A stretch of 42,668 nt of DNA from Xanthomonas sp. (GCA_020693165.1 JAIMJQ010000014.1:1-42668), one strand, 5' to 3'. Positions 27,001 to 33,690 are shown, counted from the stretch's first letter. The notes: generated from the letters alone by a model not told the origin. Numbers and translations are program-made.

Positions 27001-28807
27001 CATCAGTCGGGTCGTCGCTGGTCTGCAAGGTCGCGCCGGAGGCGACCGAGACCGTTTCCGAAGGACCGCTGCCTTCGATCAGTCCACGCCAGGTAGCGAT
27101 GCCGGTGAATGTGATCGCGGCCGGCCCGAACAATGTGGCGGTTTTATCGATGATCAGGTTCTGGAAACTGCGCGACGCACCGTCGATGCGCACCGATCCG
27201 CCCAGTTGCAACGCGGTGCCGCCAATCGGGTCGAGCACTGCGCTGGCCTCCAGCGCCCGCGTGGTACCGATTCGCGGGTTGAACCAAAGGGTGCAGCTGC
27301 CGGCATAGCGCCAAGTCCCGGCATCGGTTCCGGGCGCCCCGATCGCGCCGCACCCGGCGGTGAGTTCCACCAGCCCGGCATTGTCGAAGGCGGCGAGGTC
27401 GCTGCCGATGGCGACGATGCCTTGCTGGTCGATCAGGGTCAGCGAGGCACCCGAGCGGTTGAAGAAACTGCCGCAATCGGTCGACTGACAATCCAGCCGC
27501 AGGTTCTGATCGGTGGTGCTGTTGTTGTCGATCGTGAAACTGCCCTGATTGTCGATGCTGGCGGCATCCAGCCACAAATGCGTGATTACGCCGGCGCTGG
27601 CAGCGAGCGTGACGCTGCCCTGGTTGATCAGGTCGCGCGATCGCAGGTAGGCAGCCGGGCGGACGTCGTCGAGGGAAATCGTGGTGATCGCGCTCACCGG
27701 CAGCGTCAGCGTCACTCCAGGGCTGGTGCCGTTGATCTCGCCACCGGCCCAATTCAGCGTGCCGGTCACAATCAGGTTATCGGGGCTGCTCAAGGTTCCG
27801 GGCGCCTGCACGCGCACGCTCGGCAGGCTCAGCGGATCTGCCGGCGTATCCAGAAACAGCACGCCATCGACCACTTCAGTGGAACCGGTCAGCAGATAAC
27901 CGCCGGTGATGCTGAGGGTGCCCTCGTCGAACTTGTGCAGGGTGCCGCTGCCGGAAATTGCGCTGCCGCCGGTGAGGGTACGGGTGATGCCGAACTCGGG
28001 TGCGAATTCCAGCCGCGCGATCGGCGCGACCTGATAGGCGCCGAAATCGCCGCCGGGTCCGTTGATCTGCAGCGTGCCGTCGTTGACCAGCACATCGTTG
28101 CCGTTGTCGAAGGTCACGTTGCTGGCAAATATCACGCGCTGGTCGCCGAGCTTCTCGATACGCGCACCCGGCGTTGATGAATTGTGGATGCGTGCGAGCG
28201 GACTGAAATCGCCGCGCAGTTCCAGCGGGAAGCTGCCACCGGAATAGTTGATGGTGATTTGGCCCTGGTTGTCGATCTCGGCATCCGTGCGCAGCTCGAT
28301 GTCGCCGTCGACCCAGGTGAGCGCGCCCAGGATGCGCAGATCGCGGCCGGACAGCACGTGCACACTGGTTCCGGAAATGTCGGAAATCGAGGCACTGTCG
28401 AGCAGCAGTTGCGTCGCCACTCCCCCACCGTCGATGGTGCCGCCGGTCCAGCTCAGGGCCGAAGTCACGGCGATGTCGGCGTCGCCCAAGATGCGCCCGG
28501 CGCTGAGTGTCAGCCGATCGATGGTGTGCGCACTGGCACCCACGTCGACCTCGGCGAGCGGCGTGATATTGCCGATCACCGCATGGTCGGCCGGCCCGGG
28601 CGTGCCGGTCGGAGTGCCATTGCCGGAGGCACAACTGTTCCAGTTCGCCGGGTCGTCCCATTGCCCGGGACCGTCCTGGTTCCAGAAACACGTCTCCTGC
28701 GACCACGCCGGCGCGCCGCTCAAGAGCATGAGCACTGCCAGGGCTGCGATCCATCCCCTGTGACGCGTGGCGGCGCCAATGACCGTGCGATCCCGGTGTT
28801 CGAGCAT
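18008..28807 (-). CDS. Giant secreted mosaic protein (beta-helix, IPT, FG-GAP, DUF11)
   Basis: This predicted secreted protein has 3599 residues; its function is not known, and surface adhesion or polysaccharide binding are guesses. Signal peptide about 1-36 (IAALAVLMLLSGAPAWS). Two large beta-strand-rich units follow, each opening with a C-x-W-N...W motif (about 40 and 878) and closing with a PATR-like tail (about 743-870 and 1565-1640). Next come a CSLREA segment (about 1685) with parallel beta-helix repeats (to about 2060), an IPT domain (about 2267-2355), seven FG-GAP repeats (about 2358-2703), a second IPT domain, a second CSLREA segment (about 2786) with a choice-of-anchor-Q-like region ending VDVGAFES, Ig-like repeats, DUF11 (about 3460-3573) and the tail VFGEGFETEDE. 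No beta-barrel or LPXTG anchor is seen. AGGGGA precedes the ATG. Confidence 0.93.
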   Translation of the reverse strand: MLEHRDRTVIGAATRHRGWIAALAVLMLLSGAPAWSQETCFWNQDGPGQWDDPANWNSCASGNGTPTGTPGPADHAVIGNITPLAEVDVGASAHTIDRLTLSAGRILGDADIAVTSALSWTGGTIDGGGVATQLLLDSASISDISGTSVHVLSGRDLRILGALTWVDGDIELRTDAEIDNQGQITINYSGGSFPLELRGDFSPLARIHNSSTPGARIEKLGDQRVIFASNVTFDNGNDVLVNDGTLQINGPGGDFGAYQVAPIARLEFAPEFGITRTLTGGSAISGSGTLHKFDEGTLSITGGYLLTGSTEVVDGVLFLDTPADPLSLPSVRVQAPGTLSSPDNLIVTGTLNWAGGEINGTSPGVTLTLPVSAITTISLDDVRPAAYLRSRDLINQGSVTLAASAGVITHLWLDAASIDNQGSFTIDNNSTTDQNLRLDCQSTDCGSFFNRSGASLTLIDQQGIVAIGSDLAAFDNAGLVELTAGCGAIGAPGTDAGTWRYAGSCTLWFNPRIGTTRALEASAVLDPIGGTALQLGGSVRIDGASRSFQNLIIDKTATLFGPAAITFTGIATWRGLIEGSGPSETVSVASGATLQTSDDPTDGPSLFARSLINDGDLNLSVPLEFAGDAQIQNNSLLNLLGSPVVAGAIGCDALPPCGTLTNSSIGAIQSVSMLAGPPTQLGPTIAVVNQGALRVDNGLLRLESAYTAQPGSVLEVFAGAGVRRSSSNLVLQAGSLRGAGVIEANLDVDAVSIEPAGVSAGNLGVLGNFTATPSTVYEFGIAGTTPPAAPKLGDRASQPEGVPSYDRLTISGGASLDGTVNVSDLGYIADGSEVFDLMLYAARSGSVSVGLNAFNGAGLNLQIEATRVRLAALAGGGCIWNPGGVGLDDWSNASKWDTCGGSVPGPSDTAIVSSGSVNLDTPVTVGELQFTGGLIGGANDLTISNQLIWTGGSFQGPSGTQVTLSSGALGNLSGGQHTIDGRTFVLDATANWSTGLIELANAGVLQISSIGVLNSNPSLAFESIFGSGTGTAEVRNDGMIVKIGVNSAGIGDSVEYSGVGAIDVNAGEFIFAATAAMPLDGSYTAAAGATLHFVGGDRSFGLSATLAGGNLVFGDSGPVGINTVDACIGSASTVIVRNAELVLNCASPSDLDGLLMTEPLAVLEGSSAIRVTGNFGWGHGTIRGTGLGQTFEIAPAAVAQFDAPLGPSVPRILSNRRLRNDGTIDWIAPNATEINDGGQFDNELGGQLILGGSGPRSVTSNTPVTSRLVNNGSLSVQGGALADVDVAFDNFGSVQLIDGELRVRGDGNDVGTYGVEAGSLLYFDAAARTMGPGSDVSGAGGVRVINSAAVTTNGGFAPHDLRIESGGVVRIDSASPQTIQTLFLQNGTLTGNAEVRIGTYFDWRSGGVLASVGVSPGPVVIQPGALVQMCFGLCTLSNRVLRIEGTADWSGGFVEVPTGDSARIVVAAGADLQTTNIKSAVRYRCSAPACTAEMEIEGSLRLLGDGAIFELSAPLAINGGTVLVDNFNLTTPAITLASGLIQIRNNSTLNADPVLLNGGILRADGQINGNVDNVAGRVQPGASPGQIDIFGTYTQGAAGILDIEVGGLSPGINSDFLFVSGAANIDGILNVLNAGYPMTAPDTLNFLNSDTGLSGTFAVTNIAYPGYAVTYDANTAALVPGGGPLVVNSVGDAGDGICDVGECTLRDALIAANALPDPDVIAFDIPAPQCTGPGGACVIAPLALLPQITTPILIDGYSQSGAVPNSQAPSLGLGSNATLKIELDGSLVPEFCGDGLVINAPGQIVEIAGLSIHHFCGGIVTFGPGDASYRISGNFIGLRADGSVAPQGNTVGISIQGGSVLVGDPAFPEATNVISGNLNQGISIQSIPLLAGLAVRGNLIGTSADGLSARPNGQQGILLTTSSEITNVIIGGDQPDHRNVISGNGQDGIRFDCAAIAGNCFDGTRILGNFIGPAADGSALGNLGNGVNLSAMDSGLVRVGGGNPGEGNRIAFNGGNGILASFGGIGRASFVRNDIYLNGQLGIDLGGDGRTANDVGDADAGPNGRLNFPTFTSYSAPGGNSAIIDVVLDTPDIGGNYPARVDFYKSVEDEPGVWLGTTTCTAPGINCPASFAFPGGVTVAPDDIVLGIVTDSFGKSSEASFYATTTTVSAPDATIGTPYTATVQVAVAEPFSALGSVDIDDGAGESCVATLSEISPGLSGGSCQLNALAPAGARSLTASYTPETPPARPFSNSSGNDLVLISAAPMPPVLTQISPSSGPMVGGTVVTLTGSNFVIGSTAVAFGAIQAPVVNCTSTTECTATVPAGSGTVNVRVTTVDGTSVDTLADDFAYVATTACTNFAAPALFATGSQPRDLALGDFNGDGYRDLAVVNSVSIGSISVLLGDGTGSFAAAVDYPVGAFPRALAVGDFNGDGNQDLVAANYGATDVSILLGTGSGTFGAATSVSAGLGPHGVAVGDFNADGRADLAVVLLDADSVAILLGNGDGTFGSPSVTAGLRSVSVGVGDFDRDGRSDFAIGNVTLNSASVLLGAGDGSFGSASQYAVGSNPRDLAIADFNNDGISDLVVANRGSDNLSVLLGAGDGTFAMATSYPAGTQPGGIDAGDFDGDGDIDLVVANAGSNNVSLLLGSGAGAFGVPSNFNVGNGPSSVAFADFDGDGRTDIATANEFSADVAILLSLGCAPAITSISPASGPEAGGTVVTLNGTDFAIGATSVSFGATPATAVNCATTTLCEATSPAGTGLISVSATTAAGTSADTTADDFSYIAAALPIVNSTADPGNGTCDLAECTLREAIALANSTLAPDVTFDPAVFNVPRTITLTAGELLVTQNLTINGPAALLVISGNNASRILYASGVDLTLANLALTGGNSTGAVSPGVGGAILHTAGNLTLTDVVLGSNSCSAAGTGGALAVTFGTLTATRVSVTGNTCNNVGGIYLQDGSLTMVDSSLSGNSGSEGEALRLAASSGPRPTAVRGVGIAQLTNVTISGNSTSSANSAIRVEPQAGTTLTTTLTNVTISGNTTTAVGGNGAIWHRPFGGTHVTVLRNTIVSGNLVGGVANDIEGTLDAGSSFNLIGVGGGLANGVNGNQIGINDPLLASLSDYGGGTLTRALLPGSPAIDAGSNGLATNADQRGVARPQQGTVDVGAFESQGFVLSLVSGTPQTTPVNAPFASPLVVGVAPNFAGEPVDGGRVTYSAPGAGASATLSGPAIIAGSQASATATANAIVGSYSVTAAASGATGAPTFALTNGVLATTTAIDSIVPAVSVVGQPYVVSVSVSDGVSALTTGTVEVRQLSDGSVCAIDLASASSCQLVANSALTTAVRATYLGAGAYAPSQSASVAHVVERAATAIAIVSDTPDPSAVGAPVMVTIALDVIAPGAGVPSGEILVTDGIASCGITLPNLSCELLAKAVGQVLLEARYLGDANFDASIATEQHLFAADGADLAIVKRNGLRLVPGGQASTYILLVTNAGPQDVVNARVSDILPPQFSDASWTCTASSGASCPAAGTGTVDTLVRLAAGSSVTFALTATAQIAPEQVVTNIATVTPPANAPDPVPGNNQSVDVDEIGVFGEGFETEDE

Positions 28808-28856
28808 GCGTTATCCCCTGTGCGCGACGGCCAGCAGCGGCATTCTTACGCCCCCG

Positions 28857-28871
28857 GCACTACTTTTGCCA
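28857..28871 (-). promoter_or_regulatory. Candidate sigma-54 promoter of the giant protein gene
   Basis: On the minus strand TGGCAAAAGTAGTGC has the GG and GC doublets at the spacing of a -24/-12 promoter. The -24 half matches the consensus well; the -12 half is GTGC where TTGC is usual. It lies about 50 nt before the start codon. I see no good sigma-70 alternative. This is a weak call. Confidence 0.3.
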
Positions 28872-28922
28872 GTGGTGCGCGCGCCGAGTTCGCCGACTGC
28901 GATCGATTCAGGTCTTTGAACG

Positions 28923-28954
28923 CACGAAGGCCGGCGCAAGGGCCGGCCTTCGTG
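28923..28954 (-). terminator. Strong hairpin after the prc gene
   Basis: CACGAAGGCCGGC and GCCGGCCTTCGTG form a perfect 13-bp stem with a 6-nt loop. It lies 40 nt past the protease stop. Neither side has a real T run, so termination may be weak. It lies between the protease gene and the giant protein gene, both on the minus strand. Confidence 0.55.
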
Positions 28955-28994
28955 TGAAGCTCTGAGACGTTTGCCCGCTCGGGCGCCGCGCCAG

Positions 28995-31157
28995 TCAGGA
29001 ACCGGGCGGCGGCGGCAGTGCGCTGCCCGACTGTTTCGGGGCAATTTCGGCAATGCGCGGATTGTCCTGCATCAAGTCGATCGCATCGGCGAGCACGCGC
29101 GCACCCTCGGTCAGCAGCACGTCCGGCTTGTCCTTGGCCTTGTCCTCGTCCGCCGCAGCCGCGATGGCGCCGCGCTCGCCCGGGTTGAGTCCGTCGTCGA
29201 GCACATCCGCCAACTCCGGCTCCACCTCGCCGCGCGCCTTCGCCCGCGCCGCGATGCGCGCTTCGTCGGCCTTGCGCTCGGCCTCGCGCTTGGCGTAGCT
29301 GAGCGAAATCGACTTGCGATCACGCGACTCGCGGTACTGCGCGATGTCCTCCTTGATGAAGGCGAACTCCCGGTCTGCCGCCACGCGCGACTCGTGGCGA
29401 CTCGTCAGCAACGGCACCAGACGGTCGAAACTGCCGACCGGCGCGTAGCTGGCTGCCGCGATCTTGGTCCACGGCAGCGCATTGTCATAGGTCGATTCGC
29501 CATAGTCGGTCGAGTCCAGCGTCGCCGGGAACGGCAAGTCCGGCACCACGCCCTTGTGTTGGGTGGAACCACCGTCGACGCGGAAGAATTGCGCCATGGT
29601 CAGCTTCAACTGTCCGAGCTGCGCCGAATCCTTGTTGGCAATGTAGTCGAGATCGACCAGTTGCTGCACCGTGCCCTTGCCGAAGGTCGGCTCGCCGATG
29701 ACGATGCCGCGCCCATAGTCCTGGATCGCCGCCGCGAAAATCTCCGATGCCGACGCCGAAGCGCGATTGACCATGACGGCCAGCGGGCCGTCGTACTCGA
29801 CCCCGCGCGCGGTGTCGGCCTCGACCTGGACCCGGCCGCGACCGTCGCGCACCTGGACCACCGGTCCCTGGTCGATGAACAAACCGGTGAGTTCGGTGGC
29901 TTCAGTCAACGAGCCGCCACCGTTGTTGCGCAAATCGATCAAGATGCCGTCGACGCCCTCCTCGGCAAGTTCGTCGAGCAGCTTGCGTACGTCGCGCGTC
30001 GAGCTGCGGTAATCCAGGTCGCCGCGCGCGCGCCCGGCAAAATCGAGGTAGAACGCCGGCAGCTCGATCACGCCGATCTTGCGCGGGTTGGCGCCGTCAC
30101 TCTCGATCACCCGCTTTTTCGCCGCCTGCTCCTCGAGCTTGACTTTGTCGCGGACAATCTCGACCAGCGCGGTGTTGCCACCGATGCTTGATTCGGCAGC
30201 AAGGACTTCGAGTTTGACCACCGTGTCCTTGGGGCCGCGAATCAGATCGACCACGTCCTCCAGCCGCCAGCCGACGACATCGGTCAGCTGCTTGTCCTTG
30301 GCCTGCCCAACGGCGACGATGCGGTCGCCCACCTTGACCTTGCCGCCCATCGCCGCCGGACCGCCCTCGACTACCGAACGGATGACGACGAACTCGCCCT
30401 CGCGCTGCAGCACCGCGCCGATGCCTTCCAGCGACAGCCGCATCGAAATCTGGAAATTCTCGCTGGCGCGCGGACCGAGGTAATTGGTGTGCGGCTCGAT
30501 TGCCATCGCGTAGGCATTCAGGAAGGTCTGGAACACATCCTGACGGTCGAGCTGCTCGACGCGCGTCAGATAGTCGGCGTAGCGCTTGTCCAGCGTTTCG
30601 GCGATCTTGGCGTCGTCGCGATTGGCCAACTTCAGGCGCAGCCAGTCGTTCTTGACGCGCTGGCGCCAGTGTTCGTCGAGCGCGGCCTTGTCGGTCGCCC
30701 ACGGCACGTCCTTGCGGTCGTAGACGTAATCCTCGTCGACGCTGAAGTCGAAGCCCGCCGGCAGCAGCTCGCGTGCATGGTCGGTGCGCTCGCGCAGGCG
30801 CTTCAGGTACACCTTGTAGATCGCAAATGCCGGATCCAGCTCGCGGCGCTCGATGGCCTCGTCGAGGGTGGTCGCGTAACGCTGCTCGAAGCGGTCGATG
30901 TCTGACTTGAGAAAGAACACCTTCTCGCTGTCGAGCGCGTCGACGTAGCGCTTGAGAATCTCCCGCGACATGGCGTCATCGAGCGGCTTGCTCGCATAGT
31001 GCAGGCGCGTCAGGTACTTGGACACCCAGTCGGCGGCCTCACCCTGCTCCGGCGTCGGCGTCAGGTCGGCAAGGCTGACCGTCTTCGGCTTTGCCAACAG
31101 CGGCGAGGCCACCGCCAGGGTCAACGCGATCAACAGCGCCCGATTCAACAATTTCAT
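28995..31157 (-). CDS. prc: Tail-specific protease, S41 family (Prc/CtpA)
   Basis: This periplasmic carboxy-terminal processing protease acts on proteins with non-polar C-termini and affects cell-wall hydrolase turnover. The 720-residue product starts at the ATG at 31157 (MKLLNRALLIALTLAVASPLLA, a signal peptide) with GGAG upstream; the track start at 31286 is not supported. A PDZ domain lies at about 235-320 (GIGAVLQREGEFVVIRSVVEGGPA). The S41 core carries the Ser-Lys dyad, S469 in NRASASASE and K494 in GEPTFGKGTVQ, at the same 25-residue spacing as in Escherichia coli Prc. DUF3340-like N- and C-terminal regions are consistent with Prc. It lies between lipA and the giant gene on the same strand. 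Confidence 0.94.
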   Translation of the reverse strand: MKLLNRALLIALTLAVASPLLAKPKTVSLADLTPTPEQGEAADWVSKYLTRLHYASKPLDDAMSREILKRYVDALDSEKVFFLKSDIDRFEQRYATTLDEAIERRELDPAFAIYKVYLKRLRERTDHARELLPAGFDFSVDEDYVYDRKDVPWATDKAALDEHWRQRVKNDWLRLKLANRDDAKIAETLDKRYADYLTRVEQLDRQDVFQTFLNAYAMAIEPHTNYLGPRASENFQISMRLSLEGIGAVLQREGEFVVIRSVVEGGPAAMGGKVKVGDRIVAVGQAKDKQLTDVVGWRLEDVVDLIRGPKDTVVKLEVLAAESSIGGNTALVEIVRDKVKLEEQAAKKRVIESDGANPRKIGVIELPAFYLDFAGRARGDLDYRSSTRDVRKLLDELAEEGVDGILIDLRNNGGGSLTEATELTGLFIDQGPVVQVRDGRGRVQVEADTARGVEYDGPLAVMVNRASASASEIFAAAIQDYGRGIVIGEPTFGKGTVQQLVDLDYIANKDSAQLGQLKLTMAQFFRVDGGSTQHKGVVPDLPFPATLDSTDYGESTYDNALPWTKIAAASYAPVGSFDRLVPLLTSRHESRVAADREFAFIKEDIAQYRESRDRKSISLSYAKREAERKADEARIAARAKARGEVEPELADVLDDGLNPGERGAIAAAADEDKAKDKPDVLLTEGARVLADAIDLMQDNPRIAEIAPKQSGSALPPPPGS

Positions 31158-31263
31158 CGCAGATCTCCAATCGATGACGCCAAGAGTGCGCCCGGCGACG
31201 GCATGGAACAAGTGACGGAAGTCGCCCTTTCGGCGGGGAAAACGCTGCCGCAATGCCCTGTGT

Positions 31264-32247
31264 TCATGCGCCCACGCCGGCGGCATGCGCCTGGCGGTCG
31301 GCGTGATAGGAGGACCGCACCAGCGGCCCGCTGGCGACGTGACTGAAGCCGAGGCCGTTGCCGTAAACGCGCAACTGGTCGAATTCCTCAGGGGTCCAGT
31401 AGCGGATCACCGGATGATGGTGGGCGCTGGGCTGCAGATACTGACCGATGGTCACCATATCGACATCGTGGGCACGCAGGTCGCGCAGCGCCTGCTGCAC
31501 CTGGTCCTGCGTCTCGCCGAGTCCGAGCATGATCCCGGACTTGGTCGGCACGCTCGGGTGCTGCGCCTTGAAGCGCTTCAGCAACGACAGCGACCAGTCA
31601 TAATCGGCGCCCGGACGCACCTCGCGGTAAAGCTCGCGCACGGTTTCGAGGTTGTGGTTGAACACATCCGGCGGTCCCTCGGCGAAGGCTGCCAATGCAC
31701 GCTCCATCCGACCCTTGCCCCGAAAATCGGGCGTCAGTACCTCGACCACGATTTGCGGGCTGAGTTCCCGCGTCAGGCGAATGCAGTCGACGAAATGCTG
31801 GGCACCGCCATCGCGAAGGTCGTCGCGATCGACCGAGGTGATCACCACGTAGCGCAGACCCATGTCGCGGATGGTGCGCGCCATGTTCAGCGGCTCATTG
31901 ACGTCCGGCGGCTTCGGCCGGCCGTGCGCCACGTCGCAGAACGCGCAGCGACGCGTACACACCTCGCCAAGGATCATGAAGGTGGCGGTGCCCTTGCTGA
32001 AGCACTCGTGGATGTTCGGACAGGAGGCTTCCTCGCACACGGTCACCAGCTGGTTGGCGCGCAGCGTCGCTTTCAGTCGCTCGACCGAATTGCCGCCCGG
32101 CAGCCGGACGCGGATCCAGCTCGGCTTGCGCAGCACCGGCCGGTCGGCGTCGAAGGTGACGGGATTTCGGGCGATCTTGCTCTCGCCAACCTGCTTTTCG
32201 CCGACGACCAGCGCCGGAATGATCTTGTCGCCTTGCAACTGGGGCAT
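31264..32247 (-). CDS. lipA: Lipoyl synthase
   Basis: This radical SAM enzyme inserts two sulfurs into protein-bound octanoyl groups to form lipoyl cofactors. The 327-residue product starts at the ATG at 32247. Both iron-sulfur clusters are visible: the auxiliary cluster CX4CX5C (C71, C76, C82) and the radical SAM CX3CX2C (C97, C101, C104). The C-terminal serine ligand region RSSYHAD is present. The track extends the ORF to 32508, but that part overlaps lipB out of frame. It follows lipB by 22 nt, so the pair forms an operon, as is usual. Confidence 0.97.
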   Translation of the reverse strand: MPQLQGDKIIPALVVGEKQVGESKIARNPVTFDADRPVLRKPSWIRVRLPGGNSVERLKATLRANQLVTVCEEASCPNIHECFSKGTATFMILGEVCTRRCAFCDVAHGRPKPPDVNEPLNMARTIRDMGLRYVVITSVDRDDLRDGGAQHFVDCIRLTRELSPQIVVEVLTPDFRGKGRMERALAAFAEGPPDVFNHNLETVRELYREVRPGADYDWSLSLLKRFKAQHPSVPTKSGIMLGLGETQDQVQQALRDLRAHDVDMVTIGQYLQPSAHHHPVIRYWTPEEFDQLRVYGNGLGFSHVASGPLVRSSYHADRQAHAAGVGA

Positions 32248-32269
32248 TCGGGTCTCGACTGACTGGAAA

Positions 32270-32971
32270 TCAAACGGGCTGAGATCGTACACCGCCGTCC
32301 TGTGGCGGACATGTCGAAAACTGCGGCACTTCGCTGGCAAATGGGGTGCAATCGGCGAATCCAAAGGTCGCGGCAAAGCAGCGCAGGTAGCGCCCGGCGA
32401 GTTCCACCAGCGCTGGAGAGGGCCCGAAATCCGCAATCCGGGTAACCTCGAGGCCGCGATAGCCACACGGATTGATGCGCAGAAAAGGCTCCAGGTCCAT
32501 GTCGGCATTCAACGCGATGCCGTGGAAAGTGCAGCCGCGGCGAACGCGGATGCCGATCGCCATGATTTTGCGCCCGTCCACGTACAGTCCGGGCGCTCCG
32601 GCGCGCCGTTCGGCCGCGATATCGAACTCGGCCAGCAGGTCGATCCCGACCTGCTCCAACCGTGTCACCAGTTCGCGCACGCCGATGCCGAGCCGGCGCA
32701 GGTCGAGCATCGGATAGGCAATCAGCTGCCCCGGACCGTGATAGGTCACCTGCCCGCCGCGATCGACCTTGAGCACCGGAATATCGCCCGGCGCCAGCAC
32801 GTGCTCGGGCTTGCCGGCCTGTCCCAGCGTGAATACCGGGTCGTGGTCGAGCAGCCAGATCTGGTCCGGCGTGGCGGCGTCGCGAGCGTCGGTAAACGCG
32901 CGCATCGCCGCCCAGACCGGCTCGTAGGGTTGCCGGCCGAGCCAGCGGGCGGTGAGCGGGTGAAGGATCAT
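32270..32971 (-). CDS. lipB: Octanoyl-[acyl-carrier-protein]:protein octanoyltransferase
   Basis: The enzyme transfers octanoyl groups from acyl carrier protein to lipoyl domains, supplying the substrate of LipA. The 233-residue product has [13 protein letters not shown] (about 71-83) and the catalytic pair K135 (DGRKIMAIG) and C169 ([10 protein letters not shown]), at the family's standard numbers. The ATG at 32971 is chosen because the track ORF upstream of it is only translated repeat (VGPDL x5 and GTGCCC units). No clear Shine-Dalgarno precedes the ATG. The promoter must lie within or beyond the repeat block at 32991-33250. Confidence 0.96.
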   Translation of the reverse strand: MILHPLTARWLGRQPYEPVWAAMRAFTDARDAATPDQIWLLDHDPVFTLGQAGKPEHVLAPGDIPVLKVDRGGQVTYHGPGQLIAYPMLDLRRLGIGVRELVTRLEQVGIDLLAEFDIAAERRAGAPGLYVDGRKIMAIGIRVRRGCTFHGIALNADMDLEPFLRINPCGYRGLEVTRIADFGPSPALVELAGRYLRCFAATFGFADCTPFASEVPQFSTCPPQDGGVRSQPV

Positions 32972-32990
32972 CGGCGGAGCATAGAGCAAC

Positions 32991-33056
32991 GGGGCACGGG
33001 GCACGGGACACGGGACACGGGGCACGAGGGCACAAGGGCACGAGGGCACGAGGGCA
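32991..33056. repeat. Tandem GGGGCACG/GAGGGCAC block (copy A3)
   Basis: About eight loosely conserved units of the form GGGGCACG, GGGACACG and GAGGGCACG run in one direction. A short partner in the opposite direction (GCGTGCCTCGTGCCCCG) lies at 33234-33250, beyond the double palindrome at 33078-33209. The block ends about 20 nt before the lipB start. Confidence 0.75.
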
Positions 33057-33077
33057 GGTTCGCATTCGTAAGCTCCT

Positions 33078-33149
33078 GGTGGGTCCAGACTTGTCTGGAC
33101 GCTTTTGGGTTCGAAGCAGGAAAAGCGTCCGGACAAGTCCGGACCCACC
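33078..33149. repeat. Double palindrome with 29-nt arms (copy C2)
   Basis: The arms 33078-33106 and 33121-33149 pair at all 29 positions if two G-T wobbles are allowed, around the 14-nt loop GGGTTCGAAGCAGG. Each arm is itself a palindrome (GTCCAGACTTGTCTGGAC and GTCCGGACAAGTCCGGAC), so the element can fold either as one long hairpin or as two separate ones. Confidence 0.85.
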
Positions 33150-33209
33150 AAGTCCGGACCCACCAAGTCCGGACCCACCAAGTCCGGACCCACCAAGTCC
33201 GGACCCACC
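33135..33209. repeat. Five perfect tandem copies of AAGTCCGGACCCACC
   Basis: The last 15 nt of the right arm of the double palindrome is repeated exactly five times (33135-33149, 33150-33164, 33165-33179, 33180-33194, 33195-33209). The lack of any sequence change suggests recent expansion by slippage. There are no spacers, so it is not a CRISPR array. Confidence 0.95.
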
Positions 33210-33264
33210 AAAGCACGGGCGGACGAGCGCTTCGCGTGCCTCGTGCCCCGCCTTTGCTGCCCCC

Positions 33265-33630
33265 CTACAACGGCCCGGGCCTGGCGTACTTCTCGATCCA
33301 GTCGTTGACCTGCTGGTACCAGAAGATCGAGTAGAGCAACTCATCCTGCTTCGGATTGATCGAGTCGGCGAAAGCCTGGCCGAAACCAGACGAGCCATGG
33401 AAATTGTGCCAGGCGACGACATAACCGAGCGCGGCGAACAATTGTGCGTTCCTGCGCCAGGCGAACGCATTGGTGACGCCATTGTGCGGCCCGCCGTGCA
33501 GCAGCAGGACGGGACAGCGTTTGCCGGCGCCGAAGTCGGGCGGATAGTTGACCCACATCTACATTTCCCGGACAGTCGGCGCGAGCGCCTTGCCGACGCG
33601 CGTCAATGACAGCTGAACGTGAACCCACGC
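33265..33630 (-). pseudogene. Remnant of an S9 (prolyl oligopeptidase family) peptidase gene
   Basis: The 97-residue ORF (33265-33558) begins MWVNYPPDFGAGKRCPVLLLHGGPHNG and continues to WHNFHGSSGFGQAFADSIN, which is the start of the alpha/beta-hydrolase domain of S9 peptidases. It then passes directly into [18 protein letters not shown], which looks like the extreme C-terminus of such enzymes. The part between, which would carry the catalytic Ser, Asp and His, is missing. Upstream, the same frame reads VHVQLSLTRVGKALAPTVREM followed by a TAG just before the ATG, so the propeller domain is also lost. This is a deleted and stopped remnant. It lies just past the lipB-side repeat block. Confidence 0.8.
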
Positions 33631-33690
33631 GGGTCAACCCCGCGCGCACCTCGACGTTGATTGGCACTGCGACCCCATCGGAGCCCTGCC

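Noticed and set aside
24542-28177. 1211-residue plus-strand ORF inside the giant gene
   Set aside because: It is antisense to a clearly coding frame and shows no recognisable domain; high GC and the codon bias of the minus-strand gene remove stops from this frame. The same applies to 22136-24169 and 18213-21875.
33135-33209. CRISPR-like direct repeats
   Set aside because: The five 15-bp copies are contiguous with no spacers, and no cas gene is near.
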